Origin: F23-B02 sp963625685
GTDB lineage: Bacteria; Bacillota; Clostridia; Oscillospirales; Oscillospiraceae
Assembly (NCBI GenBank): GCA_963625685.1
Contig: CAVFTR010000004.1
Location: 62,001 to 126,000, forward strand
Direction of reading: 5' to 3'
DNA length: 64,000 nt
A program made the position numbers and the translations under genes. The notes under the pieces are model-generated. The model worked only from the letters and a program-made list of their open reading frames with translations, made no database searches and had not been told where the DNA came from. This document shows positions 8,800 to 16,933 of the stretch, piece by piece (the first letter of the stretch is position 1; the number at the start of each line of letters is the position of its first letter).

Positions 8800-9783
8800 A
8801 TGAAAAAAGCACTGACCTTAGCCCTCGCCCTGTGCCTTGCCTTTTGCTCGTGCACGGGAAAAACGGAGCTTCCGGGCTCCTTTATCTGCGGAGCGGCAGA
8901 CGCCGCGGCGCTCTGCGCAGACGGCCTTTTTACGGTCGGCCGCGGCAGCGCAAAGCTGTTCGACGGCTCGGGAGAGCTCATTTTCGACCGCGCGCTGGAG
9001 CCCGGCGCTGCGCAGATAACGCGAAATGGCTCTCTTGCGGCGGCCTGCGCCGCGGGAGGACGGAGCGTCGCTTTCTCCGACGGAGACATCATAAGCGCCG
9101 ATAACGGCATCATATGCGCAAGACTGTCGGAGACGGGATACCTTGCCCTGTGCACCGACGAGCCCGGCTATATGGGCAGCGTGACGGTCTTCTCGCCGGA
9201 CAAAAAGGCGGTGTACAAATGGTACAGCGCGCATCAGACGCTCATATCGGCCGCCGTCTCGCCCGACGGAAGGCTTCTCGCGGCGCTCACCGGAGAGGGC
9301 ATACGCATCCTCCCGCTCGACAGTGAAGCCGGGCGCGGCTTCCTTGAATGTCAGGGCCTGCGTGATATCGTCTGGCTCGGCGAGCGCGTGTGCGGCATAG
9401 GCGCAGACTGCGCGTATGTCTGCGGCGACGATGGCAGGCTGTGCGGAAAACGCTTCTTTTCTGGCAAGCTCACCGGAGCGTTCGCGACTCTTGACAGGAA
9501 GCTCATAATAGAGCTGAGGGAGAAGTCTGCCGGGGGAGGAAGCGAGGTCTGTATCCTTGACGACGGCCTTGATATAAAAAACAGGATATCCGCCGGCGGC
9601 GGGGTCTGGAGCCTCGACTGCCGGAACGATAAGATAGCGCTGCTCACGCAGAGCGCCGCGGACGTGTACAGCGGCGAGGGAAAGCTGCTGCGCAGGGAAA
9701 ACATACCGGGCGCGGAGCTCGTGCTGCTTTCAGACGACGGAGCTCTGACAGCCGTCGGCGGAGGCAACTTTACAGAGAAATGA
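8800..9783 (+). CDS. Lipoprotein with WD40/beta-propeller-like repeats
   Basis: 327-aa protein with a lipoprotein-type signal (hydrophobic residues 4-16 followed by cysteines at 17 and 19) and then a body of repeated short beta strands with recurring DG and SPDGR-like turns (AAVSPDGRLLAALTGEGI is one blade). This suggests a propeller fold facing outside the membrane. No catalytic motif is visible and no specific function is known. It lies 7 bp after truA and 6 bp before a CvpA-like membrane gene, so the two may act together. Confidence 0.6.
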   Translation: MKKALTLALALCLAFCSCTGKTELPGSFICGAADAAALCADGLFTVGRGSAKLFDGSGELIFDRALEPGAAQITRNGSLAAACAAGGRSVAFSDGDIISADNGIICARLSETGYLALCTDEPGYMGSVTVFSPDKKAVYKWYSAHQTLISAAVSPDGRLLAALTGEGIRILPLDSEAGRGFLECQGLRDIVWLGERVCGIGADCAYVCGDDGRLCGKRFFSGKLTGAFATLDRKLIIELREKSAGGGSEVCILDDGLDIKNRISAGGGVWSLDCRNDKIALLTQSAADVYSGEGKLLRRENIPGAELVLLSDDGALTAVGGGNFTEK

Positions 9784-9789
9784 AAACAA

Positions 9790-10497
9790 ATGAGATTAGT
9801 GATTGAACTGATTCTGCTGCTAATAATATTCTATTGTACATGGCGCGGATACAAACGCGGAGCGATAAACTCCGCGATAAGCCTCGCGTCGGTAATAGTC
9901 GCCGTTTTGTGCTCGCTTTTACTGGCATCGGGCGCCGCGCAGTCGATGGCGTATCCGCTGCGTCCCCTCCTTGCGGGCTATATAGACTCGCAGCTCGAGG
10001 AGGAGGCCGCGCGGCACGCGGGGATCGACGAAACGCGCATCGAGGAGACCATAGGCCAAAAGCCGGAGCTTCTGACGCCGTATACGGAAAGCTGCCTTGA
10101 AAGCCTCGGCTTCAATGAGCGCCGCGCCGCGAGCTACTGCCCCAACGCGCAGAGAGTATACGCAGGCTATGATATAGACGCGACGACGGCGGCGGCTCAC
10201 GCGGGAAGCGAGGCTGTAGCCTACGCGATATGCGCGCTGCTGTTTTTCCCGCCCATAATGCTTCTCATATCGCTTATAAGGCAGATATTCGCTCTGCGCT
10301 TCCGCATACGCGGCAACGACGACCTCGACCTCTACGGAGGCGCCGCGTGCGGCTTTGCGCGAGGCTTTATATACTGCATATGCCTGTGCTGGCTTTTGAG
10401 CTTCTGCGGCAATGTGATAGGTAAAACGACACTTGACGACGGCCTGTTCAGCAGACTTTTCCTCGTGCTGAGCAGTGTGGCCGACAAAATATTCTGA
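9790..10497 (+). CDS. CvpA-like integral membrane protein
   Basis: 235-aa protein with hydrophobic helices at about residues 3-17, 29-45, 138-160 and 180-205, and the early pattern of helix, RGYKRGAINS loop, helix seen in CvpA/colicin V production proteins. An approximately 70-residue soluble insertion separates the two helical halves. CvpA-family members are envelope proteins of poorly defined role. Assignment rests on topology and the first 45 residues only. Confidence 0.5.
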   Translation: MRLVIELILLLIIFYCTWRGYKRGAINSAISLASVIVAVLCSLLLASGAAQSMAYPLRPLLAGYIDSQLEEEAARHAGIDETRIEETIGQKPELLTPYTESCLESLGFNERRAASYCPNAQRVYAGYDIDATTAAAHAGSEAVAYAICALLFFPPIMLLISLIRQIFALRFRIRGNDDLDLYGGAACGFARGFIYCICLCWLLSFCGNVIGKTTLDDGLFSRLFLVLSSVADKIF

Positions 10498-10514
10498 TGA
10501 TCGGAGGATAAAAA

Positions 10515-12866
10515 ATGCAGGCAAAAATGTGCTCGCGCTGCGGCAAGAACGTCGCTGTCGTGTTTATTACGAAGCTTGAGGGCGGAGTCCAGAAAAACGA
10601 GGGACTGTGCCTTAAATGCGCAAGAGAGCTTCACATAAAGCCCGTTGACGACATGATCGAAAAGATGGGCATATCCGACGAGGACCTCGACAACCTCAGC
10701 GGCGAAATGATGAACGCCCTGAGCGGCGTGGAGAGCCTTATGGATATGGGCCTCGACCCCGACGGCGGGGACGGCTCGGAGGGCGATGACGACGGCAAGA
10801 CCGCGACCTTCCCCTTCCTCAACAGGCTTTTTGGAAACGGCGGCAATATGCCGGCCGAGAGCGGCGGTGATCCGGGCCCGTCGGCTCAGCAGCCTCAGCA
10901 GAAGGACAGCGCAAAGCCCCCCAAGCGCAAATTCCTGGATAACTACTGCATAAATCTCACCGACCGCGCCAGAGCGGGGAAGCTCGACAACATGATAGGC
11001 CGCGCCGAGGAGCTCGAGCGCGTCATCCAGATACTCAACCGCCGCCAGAAGAACAATCCCTGCCTCATCGGCGAGCCGGGCGTCGGAAAAACTGCCGTCG
11101 CGGAGGGCCTTGCCCAGCGCATAGCCCTCGATCAGGTGCCGTATAAGCTGCGCGGCAAGGAGGTATATCTTCTCGACCTCACGGCGCTTGTCGCCGGAAC
11201 GCAGTTCCGCGGCCAGTTTGAAAGCCGCATGAAGGGCCTGATCGAGGAGATACGCAAGCAGGGCAATATAATCCTCGTTATCGACGAGGTGCACAACATC
11301 GTCGGGGCCGGCGACGCCGAGGGCAGCATGAACGCGGCAAATATCCTCAAGCCCGCGCTCTCGCGCGGCGAGATACAGGTCATCGGCGCGACGACCTTCA
11401 CCGAATACCGCAAGCATATCGAAAAGGATTCCGCGCTTGAGCGCAGATTCCAGCCCGTCACGATAAACGAGCCCTCGGTCTCGGACAGCATCGAGATACT
11501 CAAGGGCATAAGAAAATACTACGAGGACTACCACGGCGTCAGGATATCCGACGAGATGTGCGCCGAGGCCGTCAAAATGTCCGAGCGCTATATAACAGAC
11601 CGCTTCCTGCCGGATAAGGCGATAGACCTTATCGACGAGGCCTGCTCGGATGTAAACCTCAAGGACAGGAACATCGTCCGCCGCGCCGAGCTCCAGAAGG
11701 ATCTCGACGATCTGCGCTACGAGCGCGAGGCTCTAATGAGCGCCGACGCGCCGGGCGGCGCGGAGCTTACGGACGAGGCGCTCGATAAGCGCTACGAGCG
11801 CATAGCGGAGCTTCGCAGCAAGGAGATGCAGCGCGAGCAGGAGCTGGCATCGCTCGAGCTCGAGGGCGTCCCGGAGCTGACGGCGGATAATCTTGCGCGC
11901 ATAATCGAGCTGTGGACGAAGATACCGGCCTCGTCGATACGCGAGGACGAGTTCGAGCGCCTTGCCGGGCTCGACAGGCGCCTGAAGGAGCATATAGTCG
12001 GCCAGGACGAGGCGGTCAACGCCGTCTGCGCCGCGATAAAGCGCTCGCGCGTCGGCCTCAAGGCAAAGCGCAAGCCGACGAGCTTCATCTTCGTCGGCGG
12101 CACCGGCGTCGGCAAGACCGAGCTCGTCAAGCGCCTGGCGGCCGATCTTTTCGATTCGCCGGAGTCGCTTATCCGCCTCGACATGTCGGAATTTATGGAA
12201 AAATTCAGCGTCTCGCGCATCATCGGCTCGCCTCCGGGCTACGTCGGCTACGACGAGGCCGGCCAGCTCACCGAGAAGATACGCCGCAAGCCCTACTCGG
12301 TCGTGCTGTTTGACGAGATCGAAAAGGCGCACCCCGACGTTCTGAACATCCTGCTCCAGATCCTCGACGACGGCAGGATAACAGACGCGCAGGGCAGGAC
12401 GGTCAATTTTGAAAACACCGTCATCGTCATGACGACAAACGCGGGCTCGAACACCAAGGGCGGCGCAATGGGCTTCGGCGGCACGGTAAACGACATGGGC
12501 CGCGCCCGCGCGCTCAAGGCGCTCAACGACTTCCTGCGCCCTGAGTTTATAAACCGCGTAGACGAGATAGTCTACTTCAACAGCCTCAGCGAGGAGAACT
12601 TCCGCAGCATAGCAGAGCTCATGCTCGGAGAAACGCGCGACGCCATCGCCGAGCGCGGCATGAGCATGAGCTGGAGCGCGGAGCTTACAGACTACCTCGT
12701 AAAGAAAAGCTATTCGGCCGTATACGGAGCGCGCAATCTGCGACGCACGATCCAGAAGGAGGTCGAGGACGCCATCGCGCAGAGGATAATCGACTGCCGC
12801 GGCGAAAACGCGCAGAGGATATATCTCAGCGCCGGCGATGACGGCGTTACGGTGGAGGTCAGCTGA
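10515..12866 (+). CDS. ClpC-type AAA+ unfoldase with N-terminal McsA-like zinc finger
   Basis: 783-aa Hsp100 unfoldase expected to feed substrates to ClpP. Residues 1-40 carry a four-cysteine finger (C6, C9, C32, C35) like the first zinc motif of McsA. An acidic, low-complexity linker (about residues 45-135) replaces the usual double Clp N-domain. AAA domain 1 has Walker A GEPGVGKT near residue 186 and Walker B VIDEVHN; a short coiled middle region follows; AAA domain 2 has GGTGVGKT near 528 and VLFDEIEKAHPD. A ClpP-docking tripeptide MGF is present in AMGFGGT. A GGAGG site precedes the ATG. The stop codon overlaps the next start. Confidence 0.88.
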   Translation: MQAKMCSRCGKNVAVVFITKLEGGVQKNEGLCLKCARELHIKPVDDMIEKMGISDEDLDNLSGEMMNALSGVESLMDMGLDPDGGDGSEGDDDGKTATFPFLNRLFGNGGNMPAESGGDPGPSAQQPQQKDSAKPPKRKFLDNYCINLTDRARAGKLDNMIGRAEELERVIQILNRRQKNNPCLIGEPGVGKTAVAEGLAQRIALDQVPYKLRGKEVYLLDLTALVAGTQFRGQFESRMKGLIEEIRKQGNIILVIDEVHNIVGAGDAEGSMNAANILKPALSRGEIQVIGATTFTEYRKHIEKDSALERRFQPVTINEPSVSDSIEILKGIRKYYEDYHGVRISDEMCAEAVKMSERYITDRFLPDKAIDLIDEACSDVNLKDRNIVRRAELQKDLDDLRYEREALMSADAPGGAELTDEALDKRYERIAELRSKEMQREQELASLELEGVPELTADNLARIIELWTKIPASSIREDEFERLAGLDRRLKEHIVGQDEAVNAVCAAIKRSRVGLKAKRKPTSFIFVGGTGVGKTELVKRLAADLFDSPESLIRLDMSEFMEKFSVSRIIGSPPGYVGYDEAGQLTEKIRRKPYSVVLFDEIEKAHPDVLNILLQILDDGRITDAQGRTVNFENTVIVMTTNAGSNTKGGAMGFGGTVNDMGRARALKALNDFLRPEFINRVDEIVYFNSLSEENFRSIAELMLGETRDAIAERGMSMSWSAELTDYLVKKSYSAVYGARNLRRTIQKEVEDAIAQRIIDCRGENAQRIYLSAGDDGVTVEVS

Positions 12867-13897
12867 TGATAAGATTTGAAAGCGACTATCTCGAGGGCGC
12901 CGTGCCCGAGATAATGAGCAGGCTCATAGAGACAAACTACGAGCAGACCGCAGGCTACGGCACAGACCCCTACTGCCGTGCCGCGCGCGAAAAGATACGG
13001 CTTGAGTGCAATGCCTTCGACGCGGACGTTCACTTCCTCGTCGGCGGAACTCAGGCAAACCTCACGGTCATATCCGCAGCTCTGCGCCCGCATCAGGGCG
13101 TCATGGCGGCCGAGACCGCGCATGTCGAGGTACACGAAACGGGCGCTGTCGAGGCCACTGGGCACAAGGTGATAACGCTCCCGACGGCTGACGGCAAGAT
13201 AAACGCCGCCGATGTGCGGGATTTCGTCCTGCGTCACAGGGCCGACGAGTCGTTTGAGCATATCGTCCAGCCCGCGATGGTGTATATCTCGCAGCCGACC
13301 GAGCTGGGCACGGTGTATACGCTCTCCGAGCTCGAGGAGCTCAGCGGCGTGTGCCGTGAGCTCGGGCTGCTGCTGTTTGCCGACGGAGCGCGTCTTTCCT
13401 GCGCTCTGGCCTGTGAGGGAACGCCCACGCTGCCCGAGCTTGCGCGGCTGTGCGACGTGTTCTACATCGGCGGAACGAAGCACGGCGCACTCTTCGGCGA
13501 GGCTGTCGTTATAATAAACGAAGCGCTCAAGAAGGACTTCCGTTATATCATAAAGCAGCGAGGCGGCATGTTCGCCAAGGGCCGGCTGCTCGGACTGCAA
13601 TTTGACACGCTGTTCACCGACGGCCTGTATTACAGGATAGGCCGCCGCGAGGTCGCGCAGGCGGCGCGGCTGCGCGCCGCCCTCGAGGCAAAGGGCATAG
13701 CCTTTGCATGCCCCTCGCCTACAAATCAGCTTTTCCCGATACTCAGCGGGGAGCAGCTCGACGCGCTGAGCGGAAAATACAGCTTTTCCGTGCAGTCGCC
13801 GCTGCCCGGCGGCGGCGCGGTCGTGCGCTTCTGCACGAGCTGGGCGAGCAAGGAGAGCGACATCGACGCGCTCATTTCAGATATCAATAACTTTTGA
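12866..13897 (+). CDS. ltaE: Low-specificity L-threonine aldolase (beta-eliminating lyase family)
   Basis: 343-aa PLP enzyme predicted to cleave L-threonine or allo-threonine to glycine and acetaldehyde. The PLP lysine is in YIGGTKHGALFGEA (about residue 204), with the cofactor aspartate in LLLFADGARL and the early VGGTQANL motif. Its ATG overlaps the clpC stop by one base (TGATG), so translation is probably coupled. The family also includes enzymes acting on other beta-hydroxy amino acids, so the exact substrate is inferred. Confidence 0.82.
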   Translation: MIRFESDYLEGAVPEIMSRLIETNYEQTAGYGTDPYCRAAREKIRLECNAFDADVHFLVGGTQANLTVISAALRPHQGVMAAETAHVEVHETGAVEATGHKVITLPTADGKINAADVRDFVLRHRADESFEHIVQPAMVYISQPTELGTVYTLSELEELSGVCRELGLLLFADGARLSCALACEGTPTLPELARLCDVFYIGGTKHGALFGEAVVIINEALKKDFRYIIKQRGGMFAKGRLLGLQFDTLFTDGLYYRIGRREVAQAARLRAALEAKGIAFACPSPTNQLFPILSGEQLDALSGKYSFSVQSPLPGGGAVVRFCTSWASKESDIDALISDINNF

Positions 13898-13905
13898 GGT
13901 GCGAT

Positions 13906-14418
13906 ATGGCTAAGATAGAGATAATCCTGGGCGATATAACAAAGCAGAAGGCCGATGCTATCGTCAACGCCGCAAACTGCTCGCTGCTCGGCGGCGGCGG
14001 GGTAGACGGCGCCATACACAGGGCCGCAGGCCCCGAGCTTCTGGCTGAGTGCCGCACGCTGGGCGGCTGCAAAACGGGCGAGGCGAAGCTCACCCGCGGC
14101 TATAAGCTCCCGGCAAAGTACGTTATCCACACGCCCGGCCCCGTCTGGAACGGCGGCAACAACGGCGAAGCGGACAAGCTCCGCTCCTGCTACCGCAGCT
14201 GCCTCGTGCTCGCGTCGGAAAACGGCTGCAAAACCGTGGACTTTCCGTCCATCTCCACGGGCGTCTATCATTTTCCGCTCTCGAAGGCATCGGAGATAGC
14301 GATGAAAACTATCTCGGAGTATCTTTTCGAGCACCCGGAGATCGAGCGCGTGCGCATGGTCTGCTTTGACGAGCGCACGAAGGACTATTACGAAAAGGCG
14401 CTGGAGAAGCTTAAATGA
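13906..14418 (+). CDS. Macrodomain protein, ADP-ribose or O-acetyl-ADP-ribose hydrolase
   Basis: 170-aa stand-alone macrodomain of the MacroD/YmdB type. The N-terminal IVNAANCSLLGGGGVDGAIH block binds the distal ribose and pyrophosphate, and FPSISTGVYHFP is the second loop. These enzymes remove ADP-ribose from proteins or deacetylate O-acetyl-ADP-ribose. The ATG with GAGGTG 5 nt upstream is preferred over an in-frame TTG 12 bp earlier. No ADP-ribosyltransferase or sirtuin gene is adjacent. Confidence 0.87.
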   Translation: MAKIEIILGDITKQKADAIVNAANCSLLGGGGVDGAIHRAAGPELLAECRTLGGCKTGEAKLTRGYKLPAKYVIHTPGPVWNGGNNGEADKLRSCYRSCLVLASENGCKTVDFPSISTGVYHFPLSKASEIAMKTISEYLFEHPEIERVRMVCFDERTKDYYEKALEKLK

Positions 14419-14975
14419 AAAGACTGTTCAGACTGCAATATAACGCCCCCGTGACGCTGACCTTCGCGCTGGTGTCACTCATAGCGCTGCTGCTCGGCAG
14501 GCTCACCGACGGCTGGACGGATACCTATCTCTTCAGCGTCTGGCATTCCTCGCTGACGGACATCCTTACCTATCCGCGCTTTTTCCTGCATGTTCTCGGC
14601 CATGTCGACTACGACCATTACATAGGCAACATGATGATGATCCTAGTCGTCGGCCCCGGCCTTGAGGAAAAGTACGGCAGCCGCAATCTTCTGAGCGCGA
14701 TCGTGATAACGGCCCTCGTGTCGGGACTCGTGTACTGGTTCCTGTTTCCCGGCTCCATGCTCATGGGCGCGTCGGGCATCGTGTTCATGATGATCGTCAT
14801 GGCCTCGCTTGCGGGCATGCGCGACGGATATATCCCCATAACGCTCATCCTCGTTCTCGTGCTCTACCTCGGCAACGAGGTCGTAAACGGCGTAATGCTC
14901 AAGGATAACGTGTCGCAGCTTACGCATATCATCGGCGGCGTGTGCGGCGCGGTGCTGGGGCTGAGAAGACGATGA
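14415..14975 (+). CDS. Rhomboid family intramembrane serine protease
   Basis: 186-aa membrane protein with about six hydrophobic helices. The nucleophile is the serine of MGASGIVF (S120) and the partner histidine lies in QLTHIIGG in the last helix. A GNMMMILVVGPGLEEKYG stretch corresponds to the family helix 2 to loop region, with an HVDYDHYIGN segment in place of the usual HxxxN motif. It would cleave transmembrane substrates within the membrane. The start overlaps the macrodomain stop by 4 bp. Confidence 0.82.
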   Translation: MKRLFRLQYNAPVTLTFALVSLIALLLGRLTDGWTDTYLFSVWHSSLTDILTYPRFFLHVLGHVDYDHYIGNMMMILVVGPGLEEKYGSRNLLSAIVITALVSGLVYWFLFPGSMLMGASGIVFMMIVMASLAGMRDGYIPITLILVLVLYLGNEVVNGVMLKDNVSQLTHIIGGVCGAVLGLRRR

Positions 14976-15400
14976 AGGAAAAAGCTCTCATATCCGCCTG
15001 CCTGCTGGGGCTTGACTGCAAGTACGACGGCGGCAATAACCGGCTGCCGGAGGAAAAGCTTTTAAAGCTCATGGAGAGCTATGAGCTCATCCCCGTGTGC
15101 CCCGAGTGCTTCGGCGGACTTACAACGCCGCGCACGCCGTCCGAGCGCCGGGGAGACAGGGTGGTATCAGAAAGCGGCGAGGATGTCAGCGCGCAGTTTG
15201 ATAGGGGCGCCCGCGCGGCGCTTTACCTCGCGGAGCTTTTCGGCGTAAAGCTCGCGATACTCAAGGCAAACAGTCCGTCCTGCGGCAGCGGCACGGTCTA
15301 CGACGGTACGTTCTCTGGAACGCTCGTCACCGGCGACGGCGTAACGGCCGGGCTTTTAAAATCTCACGGCATCAGAACAGTAGATGAAAATGCACTCTGA
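14972..15400 (+). CDS. DUF523 family protein
   Basis: 142-aa cytoplasmic protein matching DUF523: N-terminal LISACLLGLDCKYDGGNN, a VCPECFGGLTTPR block and the late LKANSPSCGSGTVYDGTF block, with conserved cysteines that suggest metal or cluster binding. The biochemical role of the family is not established. The ATG overlaps the rhomboid stop by 4 bp. The stop codon lies inside a terminator hairpin, making this the last gene of the long operon. Confidence 0.82.
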   Translation: MKEKALISACLLGLDCKYDGGNNRLPEEKLLKLMESYELIPVCPECFGGLTTPRTPSERRGDRVVSESGEDVSAQFDRGARAALYLAELFGVKLAILKANSPSCGSGTVYDGTFSGTLVTGDGVTAGLLKSHGIRTVDENAL

Positions 15401-15414
15401 AGGAGTGCATTTTC
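15386..15414 (+). terminator. Hairpin overlapping the DUF523 stop codon
   Basis: Perfect 12-bp inverted repeat (GAAAATGCACTC with its complement) around a 5-nt loop that contains the stop codon. The T run is inside the stem (four T). It is likely the end of the operon that starts at the methyltransferase, but it is weaker than a canonical terminator. Confidence 0.6.
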
Positions 15415-15457
15415 CGCGTCCAAGGCTCATATGCTTGTACAAAAGGGGGGGCTCTGC

Positions 15458-15742
15458 ATGGCATATGAGGAAAAACAGCCGCAGGCTGCAAAAACGCACA
15501 GCATCAGCATGGAAAACCGCTCGCGCCTGAGCGTAACGGGCGTCGAGGACGTCGAGAGCTTTGACGAGAACCTTATCGTCATGAACACCGGCAGCGGCGA
15601 TCTCATCGTGCGCGGCAGCGGCCTGCACATCGGCAGGATAAGCCTCGATGTTGGCCAGCTGAGCGTCGAGGGCAGCATAAGCGAGCTGAGCTACGAGGAC
15701 AGCGCACCGGCCGGCGGCCTGTGGCGGAGGCTTTTCGGATAA
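15458..15742 (+). CDS. yabP: Sporulation protein YabP
   Basis: 94-aa protein of the YabP/YqfC family, which is needed at a mid to late stage of spore formation in Bacillus. The central pattern (LSVTGVEDVESFDE...IVMNTGSGDLIVRGSGLHI) and the immediately adjacent yabQ, divIC and S1-domain genes match the conserved yabP-yabQ-divIC-yabR order of endospore formers. The ATG at 15458 follows an AAGGGGGG ribosome site; an earlier in-frame ATG at 15431 lies before that site and is less likely. Confidence 0.85.
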   Translation: MAYEEKQPQAAKTHSISMENRSRLSVTGVEDVESFDENLIVMNTGSGDLIVRGSGLHIGRISLDVGQLSVEGSISELSYEDSAPAGGLWRRLFG

Positions 15743-16354
15743 ATGCATCTTGCGGTATCGCTCCAGCTCGCGCAGCTGTCGGCGTCGGTGCTGACGGGCT
15801 TTGCCCTGGGCGCTGTATACGATGTCCTCCGGGCCGTGCGCCGCGAGACGCACAGGAACGCTGCGCCCGACGCGCTGTTCTGCCTCCTGATGCTCGCCGC
15901 GCTGTTTACACTCGGAATGGGCATCGGGCAGGGAGGAGTGAATGTCTTCATGCTCTGCGCCGCCGCGGCGGGCTTTGCCGCCTATATGGCCCTGCTCAGC
16001 CCCGCTCTTCTGCCCGCTTTTTTACATATTACAGCTTATGTAAAGCGATTTTTCACTCCGCTCAGCACAATTGCAAAAAAATTTGACCGCTGCGTCAAAA
16101 AATGCTTTTCAAAAGCCCTGAACTGGTTTACAATGAAAAAAAGCAGCAAAAGGAGCAGAGGAGAGCAGGATGAAAAAAACGACGACGATCGTCGGTCTGG
16201 CATTGACGATGCTTGCCGTATATGCTATTCTGAACCTGGCAGGCCTCAAGCGCGACCTCGCGGAGGCCATGGAGCAGACGAGCGCTCTGCGCACGGAGAT
16301 CAGGCAGGCACAGGAGGACAGCGCATATCTCACAGAGAGGATGCGGGAGCTTGA
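15743..16354 (+). CDS. yabQ: Spore cortex biosynthesis protein YabQ, with unusual C-terminal read-on
   Basis: Membrane protein with four hydrophobic helices within about 95 residues and the family motif ALGAVYDVLRAVRR near residue 25, located directly behind yabP. YabQ of Bacillus is required for the spore cortex. The reading frame continues through the ribosome site and two thirds of divIC, giving 203 aa. The last 60 residues are charged, proline/arginine-rich and read as an out-of-frame shadow of divIC. Either the protein is really extended or a stop has been lost near 16130. Confidence 0.78.
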   Translation: MHLAVSLQLAQLSASVLTGFALGAVYDVLRAVRRETHRNAAPDALFCLLMLAALFTLGMGIGQGGVNVFMLCAAAAGFAAYMALLSPALLPAFLHITAYVKRFFTPLSTIAKKFDRCVKKCFSKALNWFTMKKSSKRSRGEQDEKNDDDRRSGIDDACRICYSEPGRPQARPRGGHGADERSAHGDQAGTGGQRISHREDAGA

Positions 16355-16442
16355 TACCGACGAAGGTATAGAAAGCCTGGCCGAGCACCGGCTGAGGCTT
16401 ATCGGCTCGGACCAGAAGATATTCAGAGATATAAGGGGATAA
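16170..16442 (+). CDS. divIC: Septum formation initiator DivIC/FtsB-like
   Basis: 90-aa bitopic protein: a short N-terminal cytoplasmic piece, one transmembrane helix (about residues 7-24) and an extracytoplasmic coiled coil (residues 26-65), ending with the LAEHRLRLIGSDQKIF segment typical of DivIC/FtsL partners. It takes part in assembly of the division septum. A GGAGAGCAGG ribosome site precedes the ATG. The yabQ frame overlaps it by 185 bp. Confidence 0.85.
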   Translation: MKKTTTIVGLALTMLAVYAILNLAGLKRDLAEAMEQTSALRTEIRQAQEDSAYLTERMRELDTDEGIESLAEHRLRLIGSDQKIFRDIRG

Positions 16443-16445
16443 ACT

Positions 16446-16895
16446 ATGCAGCCTGAAGTGGGAGCGGTGCTTGAGGGCAAGGTGAGCGGCGTAACAAAAT
16501 TCGGCGCTTTTGTGAGCCTGCCCGGAGGCAGGAGCGGTCTTGTGCATATTTCCGAGATCGCGAACACCTTTGTAAGCGACGTTGCGCAGTTCGTGAGCGT
16601 CGGTCAGACTGTCAAGGTCAAGGTCATCGGCATAAACGGAGATAAGATCAATCTCTCGATAAAGCGCGCCGAGGAAACGCCGGAGGCTCCGCGCAAGCGC
16701 GCGCCTTCTCAGCAGTCCCGCCCCGCCGCTGCGCCCAGGCAGCAGCAGACGCGGCAGCCGGGCGGCCAGGTCGCTGCCCCCACGGAGGACCAGGCCTTTG
16801 AGGATAAGCTCAAGCAGTTCATGAAGGACTCCGACAGCCGCATCGCGGATAACCGCATGTACGCAGACCGCGGCCGGTCCCGCAGGAAAAAATAA
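16446..16895 (+). CDS. S1 RNA-binding domain protein (YabR-like)
   Basis: 149-aa protein with one S1 domain (about residues 3-75: GAVLEGKVSGVTKFGAFVSL through INLSIKR) followed by a proline, glutamine and arginine-rich tail and a short acidic/basic end. It corresponds to YabR, the usual neighbour of divIC in Firmicutes, and probably binds RNA or ribosomes. It starts 3 bp after the divIC stop. Confidence 0.85.
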   Translation: MQPEVGAVLEGKVSGVTKFGAFVSLPGGRSGLVHISEIANTFVSDVAQFVSVGQTVKVKVIGINGDKINLSIKRAEETPEAPRKRAPSQQSRPAAAPRQQQTRQPGGQVAAPTEDQAFEDKLKQFMKDSDSRIADNRMYADRGRSRRKK

Positions 16896-16905
16896 GAATA
16901 TTACC

Positions 16906-16933
16906 ATCAGCCGCCTTGCGCGGCTGATTTTTT
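16906..16933 (+). terminator. Terminator of the yabP-divIC-S1 operon
   Basis: Perfect 9-bp stem ATCAGCCGC with its complement, 5-nt loop and six T residues, 10 bp after the S1 gene stop. Confidence 0.9.

Noticed and set aside
10332..11534. A 400-codon minus-strand frame opposite clpC
   Set aside because: Antisense shadow of well-supported plus-strand genes with full AAA motifs.
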